From: Oscillibacter sp.
GTDB taxonomy: Bacteria; Bacillota; Clostridia; Oscillospirales; Oscillospiraceae
Length of the DNA: 64,000 nucleotides
Assembly (NCBI RefSeq): GCF_028693505.1
Contig: NZ_JAQUVF010000014.1
Location: forward strand, 1 to 64,000
Direction: 5' to 3'
The notes beneath the pieces are model-generated. The model searched no databases. It had not been told where the DNA came from and saw only the letters and a list, made by a program, of their open reading frames with translations. The position numbers and the translations under genes were made by a program. Numbering within the stretch: position 1 is the stretch's first letter; each line of letters opens with the position of its first letter. Shown piece by piece: positions 39,683-49,288 of the stretch.

Positions 39683-40333
39683 TTATTTCGTGCAAAACGC
39701 AAGCGCCACGCCTGCCGCGCTGGCCGCATCCGCAGTGTAGCTATCCGCGCCGATCTGGTCGCAGTAGTCCTGCGTGATGGGGGCGCCGCCAATCATGACT
39801 TTTACCGTGTCACCCAGGTCGGAGGCTTTCACCGCTTCCACCACATTGCGCATTTCGCCCATGGTGGTCGTCAGCAGTGCCGAGCAGGCAATGATCTGGG
39901 CATGATGCTCCCGAGCGGCGTCCAGGAAGGTTTCCACAGGCACGTCGACCCCCAGATCCACCACTTTCAGGCCCTTGCCCTCCATCATCATGCGGACGAG
40001 GTTTTTGCCGATGTCATGCAGGTCGCCCTTGACTGTGCCGATCACAACGGTTCCCTTTTCCTCAACGCCGGCAGCAACCAGATAGGGGCGCAGAATCTCC
40101 GTCCCTTTGCTCATGGCGCGGGCGGCGATCAGCACCTCCGGCACAAAAACCTCATTGTTCTTAAATTTTTCGCCAATCGTATTCATACCGCTGAGGAGTC
40201 CCTGCTCCAAAATCTCACCGGCAGGAATGTTTTCATCCAGAGCCTGCTGCACATACTCTTTTACCTTCGGGACCCGTCCCTGCTGCAGCGCAGAGTTGAT
40301 ATCATCTAAAATGCTCACGTTGATGTCCTCCAT
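39683..40333 (-). CDS. corrinoid (B12-binding) protein of a methyltransferase system
   Basis: Cap region ALQQGRVPKVKEYVQQALDENIPAGEILEQGLLSGMNTIGEKFKNNEVFVPEVLIAARAM; B12 motif GDLHDIGKNLVRMMMEGKGLKVVDLG...MIGGAPIT. Confidence 0.93.
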   Translation of the reverse strand: MEDINVSILDDINSALQQGRVPKVKEYVQQALDENIPAGEILEQGLLSGMNTIGEKFKNNEVFVPEVLIAARAMSKGTEILRPYLVAAGVEEKGTVVIGTVKGDLHDIGKNLVRMMMEGKGLKVVDLGVDVPVETFLDAAREHHAQIIACSALLTTTMGEMRNVVEAVKASDLGDTVKVMIGGAPITQDYCDQIGADSYTADAASAAGVALAFCTK

Positions 40334-40451
40334 TTTTGATTTCACAGGCGTTGCGCAACATATTCCTTTATGTATTTATAGTAGCATAAAAACAGGCGGA
40401 ATATCTTGAAATTTTTTATGTTTTTTTTGAACGATTTTCTCTTCTGAAAAA

Positions 40452-40480
40452 AGACGCGCCATTTGCCGCGTCTCCTTCCG
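40452..40480 (-). terminator. intrinsic terminator/attenuator between URO-D-family gene and corrinoid protein gene
   Basis: Minus strand GGAGACGCGGCAAATGGCGCGTCTTTTTTC. Confidence 0.6.
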
Positions 40481-40576
40481 CCTTCCGTGAAAGCAAGGGA
40501 TGGAGACCATATCGATCGCCATCCCTTCCCTTCTGTGGAGAGGCCGCGCACGCAGTGGCCGGCCTAAGAAAAAATC

Positions 40577-41848
40577 TTAGTTATAGTACTTTTCAACCAT
40601 TTCTCTGGCCATTTCGCTCCACCACCACAGCCGCTGCGGCTCATCGCGCAGTGTGATAATGGTTTTCATATTGATGACCAAATTGGTGTTGTACTTCTGA
40701 CTCAGCTGAAGAATGTTCTCCATTTCCTTGGTCAAGTGCTCCTTGGCGTCTTCAAAGTTCGGCTGGAACAGATAATTGGAGTTGGGCTTGAAGCAGGCAA
40801 CGTACTTGCTGCCCAGCGCTTCCAGCGCAGGTTCCGGCTTGCTGAACGGGGAAACAGAGACCATACGCAGATTGGGGAAGGCGTCGATCACATCCAGCAT
40901 CTTGTGGTCCAGTCTCTCACAGCAGCCATAACCGAATTTACCGAAGAGCTTTGCAAATTCCTTCTCATACGCGAAGCCAAACTCTCTGGACGTGGCGGGA
41001 GAGACCGACGTCATGATCTGGTCGGAACAGGCGCCCCAGATGTCCTTGAGCTTGCAGCCGATGCCGCCCTCCGGCGGCGCTGGCAATTCGGTAGTATAGC
41101 CGGGGTTGTTATTGAGGATGTTCTCATATCCGTTATTGGAGGAAAGCAGTCCCATCGATTCATACTTCTTGTACCACTCGATACTGCAGTCAATGTAGCG
41201 CTTTGCGCAGGCGTGCATCAAGTCAGGGTCCTCGTAAAAGCGCATCATGGCGTCGCCCATACCCATCCACTCCAGAATATCGTCCCAAGGGGCAATATTC
41301 CAGTAGCAGCGTCCGTGGAGCCGGACCTTCAGGATTCCGTCGAAGATCTCGTTCATCACGCGCCAACGCTCCTTGGTCTCGGCCTCGTCATGCTCCACCA
41401 CAGGGGTTTTGATCTTTTCCACATCATCCATGGTGTTGATGAGGGCTTTGAAGTGCACGGTGGCCTGTCCCTGACGGTCTTTGGTCAGGTCAGAATCGTA
41501 CATGACCAGCTCTCCCCAGCCATTGTCGTGGATTGCACACTCGCATTTGACGGAATCTTCCACCACGTAGTCAAGGGGCATGTGCTTCCAGTTATACAGG
41601 CGCATCAACAAATCCGCTTCCACCTTATTCCAAAAGGGATCCTCGATCTGGGTAGTCAGCTCATTGTTGTCATTCAAAACGGCGGCCGGTGTATCGCGGT
41701 GATACAATACCGGCTTGGTCATGCGCAAGTCGTTCACGTTGGTCCACAGTGCGATCCGCTCTTTCTGGATGGGAAGCTCCGCAAGCTCGTGGACCTTGCG
41801 GCCCAAATCCCGCAGCCGCTCCACGTCCTTTTTCGTGTATTGAATCAT
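40577..41848 (-). CDS. uroporphyrinogen decarboxylase-like protein (candidate substrate:corrinoid methyltransferase)
   Basis: URO-D-like layout: GYGCCERLDHKMLDVIDAFPNLRMVSVSPFSKPEPALEALGSKYVACFKPN; next to corrinoid protein and TRAP genes. Substrate not assignable from sequence. Confidence 0.72.
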   Translation of the reverse strand: MIQYTKKDVERLRDLGRKVHELAELPIQKERIALWTNVNDLRMTKPVLYHRDTPAAVLNDNNELTTQIEDPFWNKVEADLLMRLYNWKHMPLDYVVEDSVKCECAIHDNGWGELVMYDSDLTKDRQGQATVHFKALINTMDDVEKIKTPVVEHDEAETKERWRVMNEIFDGILKVRLHGRCYWNIAPWDDILEWMGMGDAMMRFYEDPDLMHACAKRYIDCSIEWYKKYESMGLLSSNNGYENILNNNPGYTTELPAPPEGGIGCKLKDIWGACSDQIMTSVSPATSREFGFAYEKEFAKLFGKFGYGCCERLDHKMLDVIDAFPNLRMVSVSPFSKPEPALEALGSKYVACFKPNSNYLFQPNFEDAKEHLTKEMENILQLSQKYNTNLVINMKTIITLRDEPQRLWWWSEMAREMVEKYYN

Positions 41849-41921
41849 TGATTAACCTCCATAGCAATCAAAACGTTTATCCCGCCGCAGTCGCGGCGTC
41901 TGCCCAGCTTTGCCGGTGAGA

Positions 41922-43202
41922 TCAGCCCAGCAGCAAATTGGGCAGGAAGGTGGACAGGGTCGGAATGAATACAACCAGCAGCAGCACGGCACATTGGGCG
42001 GCCAGCATGGGCATCACATGTTTGACAGTGCTCTGGAGGGAAACTCCCTGAATGGAGGCGGTGGCGGAAAGCAGCGCGCCCACAGGAGGCGTGATTTGCG
42101 CAATGCACTCGCAGATGACGACTGCCAGAGCAAACTGGATGGGGTCGATACCGAACGCGTTGGCAATCGGATAGAGCACCGGCGCAAAGATGACGGTGGC
42201 GGCATTGGATTCCATGACCATGCCCAGCAGCAGCAAAAACACGACAATGATCAGGAACACCAGAATGGCGCTGTCGGTGAAGGACGCGAAGAAATTGGCG
42301 ATGGTGCTGGCAAAATTCAAGCGGGCAAGCATATAGCCCATCATATTTGCAAGTCCCATCAGAATCAGAACGGTGGTGGATGTAATGGCAGCCCGGGCGA
42401 ACAGCTTCGGCAGATCCCGAATCTTGAGGCCCTTGTAGATGAACATGCCGACCAGCAGACCGTACAGGCAGGCCACCATGCCGGCCTCGGAGGGGCTGCA
42501 GAAGCCAGCCATCGTGCCGCCAATGATAATGGCGGGCATGAGCAGCGCCCAAATGGATTTGCCGATGATCTTTGCCCGTTCCTTACCGGCAATCTTGGGT
42601 CGCAGCGGAATGTTGCGCTTTTTGGCATACCGGTAACAGCAGATCATCAGGCCGATTCCCATCAAAACGCCGGGAATGATACCGGCCATGAACAGCGATG
42701 CCACGGAAATACCGGCATAGGAGCTGTACATGATCATCAGGATACTGGGCGGAATAATGGGACCGAGGGTGCCGCCGCAGGCTTGCAGGCCGGCAATGAA
42801 CTCCGTTTCGTAGCCGTCCTCCTTCATAGCGGGGGAGAGGAGGTTGCTAAATGCCAAAGCGGTGGCCATGGCGGAACCGGAAACAGCGGCGAAGATCATG
42901 CAGGACACCACGCACACGTGGCCTAAGCCGCCGCGAATATGCCCGAAGAACGCGCGGGAAAAATCGACGATGCCCTTTGAAATATTGCCGCCCTCCATCA
43001 AAAGACCGGAGAGAATGAAAAACGGCACGGCAATCAGCGAAATCGAGTTGATGCCTGCAAAAATGCGCTGCACGGCGCCCACGGCATTGATGCCGTCCAC
43101 CGCCATGACCACGATACCGGCCGCCGCCATCGCGTGGCCCAGCGGCACTGCAAAGAGCAGCAGGAATAGAAAAATTCCAAAACAAGTTAAAGCCAAACCC
43201 AT
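41922..43202 (-). CDS. TRAP transporter large permease (DctM family)
   Basis: AVPLGHAMAAAGIVVMA, AAVSGSAMATALAFSNLLSPAMKEDGY, GPIIPPSILMIMYSSYAGISVASLFMAGIIPG. Confidence 0.94.
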   Translation of the reverse strand: MGLALTCFGIFLFLLLFAVPLGHAMAAAGIVVMAVDGINAVGAVQRIFAGINSISLIAVPFFILSGLLMEGGNISKGIVDFSRAFFGHIRGGLGHVCVVSCMIFAAVSGSAMATALAFSNLLSPAMKEDGYETEFIAGLQACGGTLGPIIPPSILMIMYSSYAGISVASLFMAGIIPGVLMGIGLMICCYRYAKKRNIPLRPKIAGKERAKIIGKSIWALLMPAIIIGGTMAGFCSPSEAGMVACLYGLLVGMFIYKGLKIRDLPKLFARAAITSTTVLILMGLANMMGYMLARLNFASTIANFFASFTDSAILVFLIIVVFLLLLGMVMESNAATVIFAPVLYPIANAFGIDPIQFALAVVICECIAQITPPVGALLSATASIQGVSLQSTVKHVMPMLAAQCAVLLLVVFIPTLSTFLPNLLLG

Positions 43203-43206
43203 TGGA

Positions 43207-43719
43207 TTACGCCTCCCCCTTCACGGAAACACCCTCTTCTTTTTTCGGGAGGATGTGAAATTTTACGATATTTTTGATTTGTGCAATGGCGCAGAAGCCA
43301 AAGCTGACAGGCATGCACAAATAGACATAGCCCAGGGTCCACTGCATGGCGGACGTCATGGATGTCATATTTTTCATGGACATGCTGTACGTAGGGAAGA
43401 TCAGATAGACCAGGATGGCCAGGGTGATCACATCGCCGATGAGATGGTTGGCGTGCAGAAGCTTCTTCTTTTTGGAGAAGAAAATCTCACTCAGATCCAC
43501 CACCAGATCGCCCTTGGTGTTAATCAGCCAGGGCGCGCCGGTAAAGGCCATGAATACCATCAGAAAACGGATCAGCTCGTCCGCCCAGATGGAGGGTGCG
43601 CCAAAAAGTCTGGTAATGACGCTATACGCGCAAACAAAAAACATGATAAACAGAAACACACCGGAAAGATAGAAAAAGAACTTATAGAATTTTTCTATGA
43701 AATCGCAAAATTTTCGCAT
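43207..43719 (-). CDS. TRAP transporter small permease (DctQ family)
   Basis: PSIWADELIRFLMVFMAFTGAPWLINTKGDLVVDL; 4 TM; adjacent to DctM. Confidence 0.9.
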   Translation of the reverse strand: MRKFCDFIEKFYKFFFYLSGVFLFIMFFVCAYSVITRLFGAPSIWADELIRFLMVFMAFTGAPWLINTKGDLVVDLSEIFFSKKKKLLHANHLIGDVITLAILVYLIFPTYSMSMKNMTSMTSAMQWTLGYVYLCMPVSFGFCAIAQIKNIVKFHILPKKEEGVSVKGEA

Positions 43720-43867
43720 ATTAAATTTCTCCTAATCTTTATGAACCACAGCAACATGGAGTAAAGAGCCTCTTGTAACAAAGAGGGGCGGCGCAGTCCT
43801 GTGTATCACCTCACAACCGCTCTGTTAAAATGCTGCCGGAAAGCGCGGCAAACGGATACAAGGCCGA

Positions 43868-44950
43868 TCAAGCCAACGCAAGAATCCGGTTCACCAGCTC
43901 TTCGCCGCCGTCAACGGCTGCAAAATAAGCGGGCCACACCTGGCTTTTCATCACGTCGACAATGGGCGCGGTATCGAAGGTGGAGTACTTACAGCCGGCC
44001 TCTTCGCACAGCTTGATATACTCGTCGTTCTTTTCCTCCGTCATCTCCAGATTCTGGCCGCTGGCCTCCTTCGCACACTCCATCAGCACGGCCTGTGCCT
44101 CCTTGTCCAGAGACTGGAATTTCTCTTCATTGATAAACAAGTCAATGTCGCAGAAAATGTGGTTGGTCTCATTGATGTAATTGAGCTGCTCATACCAGGA
44201 CATATTGTAAATACCCTGAACCGGGTTCTCAACGCTGTCCACAATTCCAGTTTGCAGCGCCGTATAGACCTCGGAGTTTGCCACAATCGTGGTAGCGCAG
44301 CCCAGCGCCTGGAAGGTATTTACATAAATAGAGATATCCGGCACGCGGATTCTGAGGCCCTGGAAATCATCAATTGAGGTAATGGGGGCATTTTTTGTGG
44401 CAACCTGACGGAAGCCGCTGGCGCCCACTGCCAGGCATCGGATTCCGCACTGGTCGATCAATTCCTGACACATTTGCGCATAATCATCACTGGCGGCAAA
44501 GGCTTTGACATGATCGAAGCTATTGAACAGATACCCCAAAGCCATGACGTCGCCCTTGGAAAAGCCGTTGACGGAGGACATGGAAGGCCAATCGTTGATG
44601 GCGACATCCATTGTCCCGACCTTCAGCCCTTCGGCAGACTCGGCCTGGTTGGCGATCTGGCTGGAATAGAACCGGTCAAACGTGATCTTGCCTTCAGACC
44701 GCTCTTCCACAAGGTCGCAGAAATTGGCCATGTAAATGGAAGCCAGTTCTTCCTGCGCAACATGAGAGGACGCCATCAGCTTGTACTCTCCACCCGCGTA
44801 GCCACTGCCGGAGTTGGTGGAAGCCGCGTCGGCGGGTGCCGTGGACTCGGGGGTCTTTTCTGTCCCAGAACCGCCGCAGGCCACGAGGGAGCACATTAAC
44901 GTAAGCGCCAAAAAGAAGCTACACACTTTTTTCATCATTTTTTTCTCCAT
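43868..44950 (-). CDS. TRAP transporter substrate-binding protein (DctP family), copy 1
   Basis: CSLVACGGSGTEKT lipobox; GASGFRQVATKNAPITSIDDFQGLRIRVPDISIYVNTFQALGCATTIVANSEVYTALQTGIVDSVENPVQGIYNMSWYEQ. Confidence 0.93.
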   Translation of the reverse strand: MEKKMMKKVCSFFLALTLMCSLVACGGSGTEKTPESTAPADAASTNSGSGYAGGEYKLMASSHVAQEELASIYMANFCDLVEERSEGKITFDRFYSSQIANQAESAEGLKVGTMDVAINDWPSMSSVNGFSKGDVMALGYLFNSFDHVKAFAASDDYAQMCQELIDQCGIRCLAVGASGFRQVATKNAPITSIDDFQGLRIRVPDISIYVNTFQALGCATTIVANSEVYTALQTGIVDSVENPVQGIYNMSWYEQLNYINETNHIFCDIDLFINEEKFQSLDKEAQAVLMECAKEASGQNLEMTEEKNDEYIKLCEEAGCKYSTFDTAPIVDVMKSQVWPAYFAAVDGGEELVNRILALA

Positions 44951-45234
44951 CCTTTCGGTTTATACAGAACCTACATTTGTCACATTTTCTAAAATTAAGA
45001 ATAATCTACCGCCGACATTTTTTCAATCTTTACAACCCATTTGGGTCAAATCCTTCAAAAAATAAAAATCTAATACAAAAACATATCAAACTGCTATCTT
45101 AAACCTTTCGGCCGTGCAGGCGCCCTGCCGCTTCTGTGCGCCGCACTGAGCAGCTCCAGTCCTTGTGGAAAACTGCGCGGCGGTATGGTGTTCATATCGC
45201 CGCGCAGTTTTATATTGATCGCGGGAAAACGGAA

Positions 45235-46302
45235 TCAGGCCAGCGCGAGGATGCGGTTGACCAGCTCTTCGCCGCCGTCAACCGACGCAAAGAAGGACGG
45301 CCACACCTGATTTTTCATAATGTCAACGATGGGCGCAGTATCAAAGGTATTGTACTCCACGCCCGCGTCGATGCAGTTTTGCAGGAACTCCTCGCTCTTG
45401 CTTTCCGCCAGCTCCATATTGACGGCGCTGGCCTCTGCGGCGGCTTCAAGAACCACCGCCTGGGCCTCGGAATCCAGGTTCTGGAAGGAGTCCTCATTCA
45501 TAAACAGGTCCTGATCGCAGAAAATGTGGTTGGTTTCGTTGATGTAGTCAATCTGCTCATACCAGGACATGTTCCAGATCGTCTGAATGGGGTTTTCAAC
45601 GCTATCCACGATGCCGGTCTGCAAAGCAGTGTAGACCTCGGAGTTTGCCACGATGGTGGTGGCGCAGCCCAGCGCTTGGAAGGTATTCACGTAGATGGCG
45701 ATATCAGGCACGCGGATACGCAGGCCCTTAAAATCGTCCACGGAGGTAATGGGTGCATTCTTGGTAGCCACATGACGGAAGCCGCTGGCGCCCATTGCCA
45801 GATTGCGGATACCGGTCTGGTCAATCAGCTCCTGCTGCATCTGCTTATAGTCATCGCTGGCAGCAAAAGCCTTCAGGTGATCGTAGCTGCTAAACAGGTA
45901 GCCCAGAGATACCACGCTGCCCTTGGTATACCCGTTTACGGACGCCATGCTGCCCCAGTCGTTGAGGGAAACATCGATGGTGCCTACCTTGAGGCCTTCC
46001 GCAGACTCGGCCTGATTGGCGATCTGGCTGGAATAGAAGCGGTCAAACGTGATTTTTCCCTCAGACTTCTCCTCCACGCGATCACAGAAATCATCCATGT
46101 ACATGGAAACCAGATCTTCGGGAGCCATGTGAGAGGAGGCCGTCAGCTTGTACTCTCCGCCTGTGTAGCCGCTGCCGGAGGCGGCGGGTGTCGTGTCGGA
46201 GGGAGCTGTGGTCTCAGGAGCTGCGTCCGTTTTGGAACCGCCGCAGGCCGCGAGAGAGGCAATCAGAGCAAGGGCCAAAACGATGCTGAGTATCTTTTTC
46301 AT
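45235..46302 (-). CDS. TRAP transporter substrate-binding protein (DctP family), copy 2
   Basis: ASLAACGGSKTDAA lipobox; GASGFRHVATKNAPITSVDDFKGLRIRVPDIAIYVNTFQALGCATTIVANSEVYTALQTGIVDSVENPIQTIWNMSWYEQ. Start set at ATG 46302. Confidence 0.93.
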   Translation of the reverse strand: MKKILSIVLALALIASLAACGGSKTDAAPETTAPSDTTPAASGSGYTGGEYKLTASSHMAPEDLVSMYMDDFCDRVEEKSEGKITFDRFYSSQIANQAESAEGLKVGTIDVSLNDWGSMASVNGYTKGSVVSLGYLFSSYDHLKAFAASDDYKQMQQELIDQTGIRNLAMGASGFRHVATKNAPITSVDDFKGLRIRVPDIAIYVNTFQALGCATTIVANSEVYTALQTGIVDSVENPIQTIWNMSWYEQIDYINETNHIFCDQDLFMNEDSFQNLDSEAQAVVLEAAAEASAVNMELAESKSEEFLQNCIDAGVEYNTFDTAPIVDIMKNQVWPSFFASVDGGEELVNRILALA

Positions 46303-46848
46303 ACCATTTTCTCCATTCTTTCGGTTTGTTAGCTGTTTGGAACCGGTTCCAGCGCCCCTAGGCACTTTTCTGCCCACCACATCAGATATTCCATCTTACC
46401 GATGGAGGGGAGCAGCGAAGGCAGCGGCGCAGGACCCAATACCATTGATCTGTCCAAAATTTAATATGAATTCCAAGAAGAGTCAACTCGTTTTCCGAAA
46501 CTGGATGAGATTTTCCCAAAAATAAAAATTTAATACAAAGAACGGTCGAAAAAGGTCTAAAATTTTATGGCTAAATACTCCTAAAACAAAAGATTGACTT
46601 CAAGATCGGAAACTAATACACTATTCATTGACAAAATAAATAATTTATCCCTATAATTTTACTAAGATACTCGTACGTAATTACAACAGGCTGCGGCAAA
46701 CCTTCTATTTGGCAGGCGGATAAATTTTGTCGACAGAGCGCGTTTGCCCGTGGTTTTATGCCAGCGCCCCTGTTTGGAAGCCCCGGCGAATTTGAAGGAG
46801 CGGGACTCCTATTCAGGCAGCACGAGAGAAACAGAGAAAGGAACCTGC

Positions 46849-48030
46849 ATGGAACTGTCAGAACGCTGTATGCATTTGTGCCGACATATCGAGACGCTCA
46901 CCGGCATTCACACGACTTTACTGGATGTGGAGGAACGGTCCTTTTTACGGGAGCCCTTCCACATTGGCTGCTCCGCCTGCAATTGCGATGCATACACAAC
47001 CCATTTATACGGCACCTATGAGGCGGAGCGATGGGGAATGAAATATATCTACTACTGCCCGCGGGGACTGGTATTCATTGCGGCAACTCCCGCCGGAGAG
47101 TGGGAGAGCATTCGATACAGCCTGATCGTCGGTCCCGTCATGATGACCAATGACACGGATGACCTTTTTGAGGACCCCATGGGGCAGGCGGAGACTTTGC
47201 AGCCGGTCCCCAAATTGACGACGGCTCAAACCCATTCCCTGTGCGAAATGATTGCAGCCGCGGTGGCATCCTTCTCACTGGCAGAGGCGCCGCCGGATGT
47301 GGACTCCGGTTCTCAGGCCGCAATGCTCCAGATGATGTACGATTTGACCGGCAAAGAGGGCAGCAGCTATCCCATTGAAAAGGAACGGCTGTTGCAGGAG
47401 CATATCCGCGTGGGGGACAAGGAAGCTGCCCAGAACCTGCTCAACGAGCTGTTGGTGCACCTGTACAGTGCCTCTGAAAACAATCTGGAGGAAATCAAGA
47501 CCCGCATGCGGGAGCTGCTGGTTCTGATGAGTCGGGCCGCCATCGACGGCGGCGCCGACATGGATGAGATCTTTTCCCTTTGCCGCCGCTACGATCAAGA
47601 GGCCGGTTCTATGGATGGGATTGAAAAGCTGAATCGCTGGATCGGGCTGATTCTGCACAAATTCGTGAGTTTTGTGTTTGATTTCAGCGATATCAAGCAC
47701 CGCAACACCATTTACAAGACCACAGCCTACATCAAGGAGCATCTGGCCGAAAAGCTGTCGCTGAATCAGGTGGTGGAGCAGGCCTATTTGTCCAAGTCCT
47801 ATTTCTGCCGGGTGATAAAAAGCGAGCTGGGCTGCACCTTTACGGAGTACGTCAACCGGCTGCGCATCGAAAAGGCGAAGGAATTGCTGAGCAATACGGC
47901 CCTCCCCATTGCGGAGGTCGCCTATTCCGTGGGATTCGACGACCAGAGCTATTTCACCAGAATCTTCAAAAAAAATGTGGGCACAGCGCCGTGTAAGTAT
48001 CGGGAAGTGCGATTCAAAAATAAAAAATAG
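46849..48030 (+). CDS. AraC-family transcriptional regulator with N-terminal PocR-like sensory domain
   Basis: Start MELSERCMHLCRHIETLTG; PocR-like HIGCSACNCDAYTTHLYGTYEAERWGMKYIYYCPRGLVFIAATP; C-terminal AraC HTH LSLNQVVEQAYLSKSYFCRVIKSELGCTFTEYVNRLRIEKAKELL...VGFDDQSYFTRIFKK. Confidence 0.85.
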   Translation: MELSERCMHLCRHIETLTGIHTTLLDVEERSFLREPFHIGCSACNCDAYTTHLYGTYEAERWGMKYIYYCPRGLVFIAATPAGEWESIRYSLIVGPVMMTNDTDDLFEDPMGQAETLQPVPKLTTAQTHSLCEMIAAAVASFSLAEAPPDVDSGSQAAMLQMMYDLTGKEGSSYPIEKERLLQEHIRVGDKEAAQNLLNELLVHLYSASENNLEEIKTRMRELLVLMSRAAIDGGADMDEIFSLCRRYDQEAGSMDGIEKLNRWIGLILHKFVSFVFDFSDIKHRNTIYKTTAYIKEHLAEKLSLNQVVEQAYLSKSYFCRVIKSELGCTFTEYVNRLRIEKAKELLSNTALPIAEVAYSVGFDDQSYFTRIFKKNVGTAPCKYREVRFKNKK

Positions 48031-48197
48031 GCAAAGTCTCCGACTAAGTTGACCAATTATTTGCATGAAGCAACGAAGCGCGCTTGCTGTCCAAAATAAG
48101 CGGAACTCCGCGTCGTTGGTCACCCACTTTGGATTTGGCTTTTCAGGCGCAAGGTTTCATTCCGAAAGATTTGGCTGACAACCTGTTGACAAACTGG

Positions 48198-48236
48198 CAA
48201 AAGCACCCGATTCCAATTGGAATCGGGTGCTTTCAT
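48198..48236. terminator. bidirectional intrinsic terminator
   Basis: AAAAGCACCCGATTCC-AATT-GGAATCGGGTGCTTTCATT. Confidence 0.75.
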
Positions 48237-48271
48237 TTGCAGTAAAAAATTTCGGAAAACCGCTGTTTTCC

Positions 48272-49276
48272 TTACTTCTGGCTCTCAGCAACAGCCACAG
48301 CGACGGCCACGGTCGCGCCGACCATGGGGTTGTTGCCCATGCCGAGAAAGCCCATCATCTCCACGTGTGCGGGGACGGAGGAGGAGCCTGCAAACTGGGC
48401 GTCGGAGTGCATCCGGCCCATGGTGTCGGTCATGCCGTAGCTGGCAGGTCCGGCAGCCATATTGTCCGGGTGCAGCGTGCGGCCGGTGCCGCCGCCGGAG
48501 GCCACGGAGAAGTACTTCTTCCCCTGCTCGATGCACTCTTTTTTATAGGTGCCCGCCACGGGATGCTGGAACCGGGTGGGGTTGGTGGAGTTGCCGGTGA
48601 TGGAGACGTCCACGCCCTCGTGGTGCATGATGGCCACGCCCTCCCGCACATCGTCCGCGCCAAAGCAGCGCACGTCCGCCCGCTCGCCCTCGGAATAGCG
48701 GACTTCCCGGACGATGGTCAGCTCGCTGGTATAATAGTCAAACTGGGTCTGCACATAGGTAAACCCGTTGATGCGGGAGATGATCTGGGCGGCGTCCTTG
48801 CCAAGGCCGTTCAAAATCACCCGCAGCGGGGCCTTGCGGGCCTTGTTGGCGTTGCGGACAATGCCGATGGCGCCCTCAGCGGCGGCAAAGGACTCGTGGC
48901 CCGCCAAGAAGGCAAAGCACTTGGTCTCGTCCCGCAGCAGCATGGCGCCCAGGTTGCCGTGACCCAAACCCACCTTCCGGTCCTCGGCCACAGAGCCGGG
49001 GATGCAGAAGGCCTGAAGGCCGATTCCGATGGCCTCGGCGGCCTCGGCGGCGGTCTTGACGCCGGATTTCAGCGCGATGGCAGCGCCCACGCAGTACGCC
49101 CAGCAGGCGTTTTCAAAGCAGATGGGCTGAATCCCCTTCGCGATCTCATAGGGGTCAAAGCCGGCGGCCTTGCAGATCTCGCGGCACTCCTCCACACTGG
49201 AAATTCCGTACTGCGTCAGGGCGGAATTGATTTTATCGATTCTTCTTTCGTAGCTTTCAAACAGAGCCATGTTCAA
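48272..49276 (-). CDS. GGGtGRT protein (uncharacterised conserved family)
   Basis: Contains the signature VASGGGTGRTLHPDNMAAGPASYGMTDTMGRMHSDAQFAGSSSVPAHVEMMGFLGMGNNPMVGATVA. Confidence 0.85.
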   Translation of the reverse strand: MNMALFESYERRIDKINSALTQYGISSVEECREICKAAGFDPYEIAKGIQPICFENACWAYCVGAAIALKSGVKTAAEAAEAIGIGLQAFCIPGSVAEDRKVGLGHGNLGAMLLRDETKCFAFLAGHESFAAAEGAIGIVRNANKARKAPLRVILNGLGKDAAQIISRINGFTYVQTQFDYYTSELTIVREVRYSEGERADVRCFGADDVREGVAIMHHEGVDVSITGNSTNPTRFQHPVAGTYKKECIEQGKKYFSVASGGGTGRTLHPDNMAAGPASYGMTDTMGRMHSDAQFAGSSSVPAHVEMMGFLGMGNNPMVGATVAVAVAVAESQK

Positions 49277-49288
49277 TTCCTCCTTCTC

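Noticed and set aside
48040-48200. Possible gene remnant (...AFQAQGFIPKDLADNLLTNWQKHP...) after the AraC gene
   Set aside because: Too short, no start signal and no family recognised; left as intergenic.
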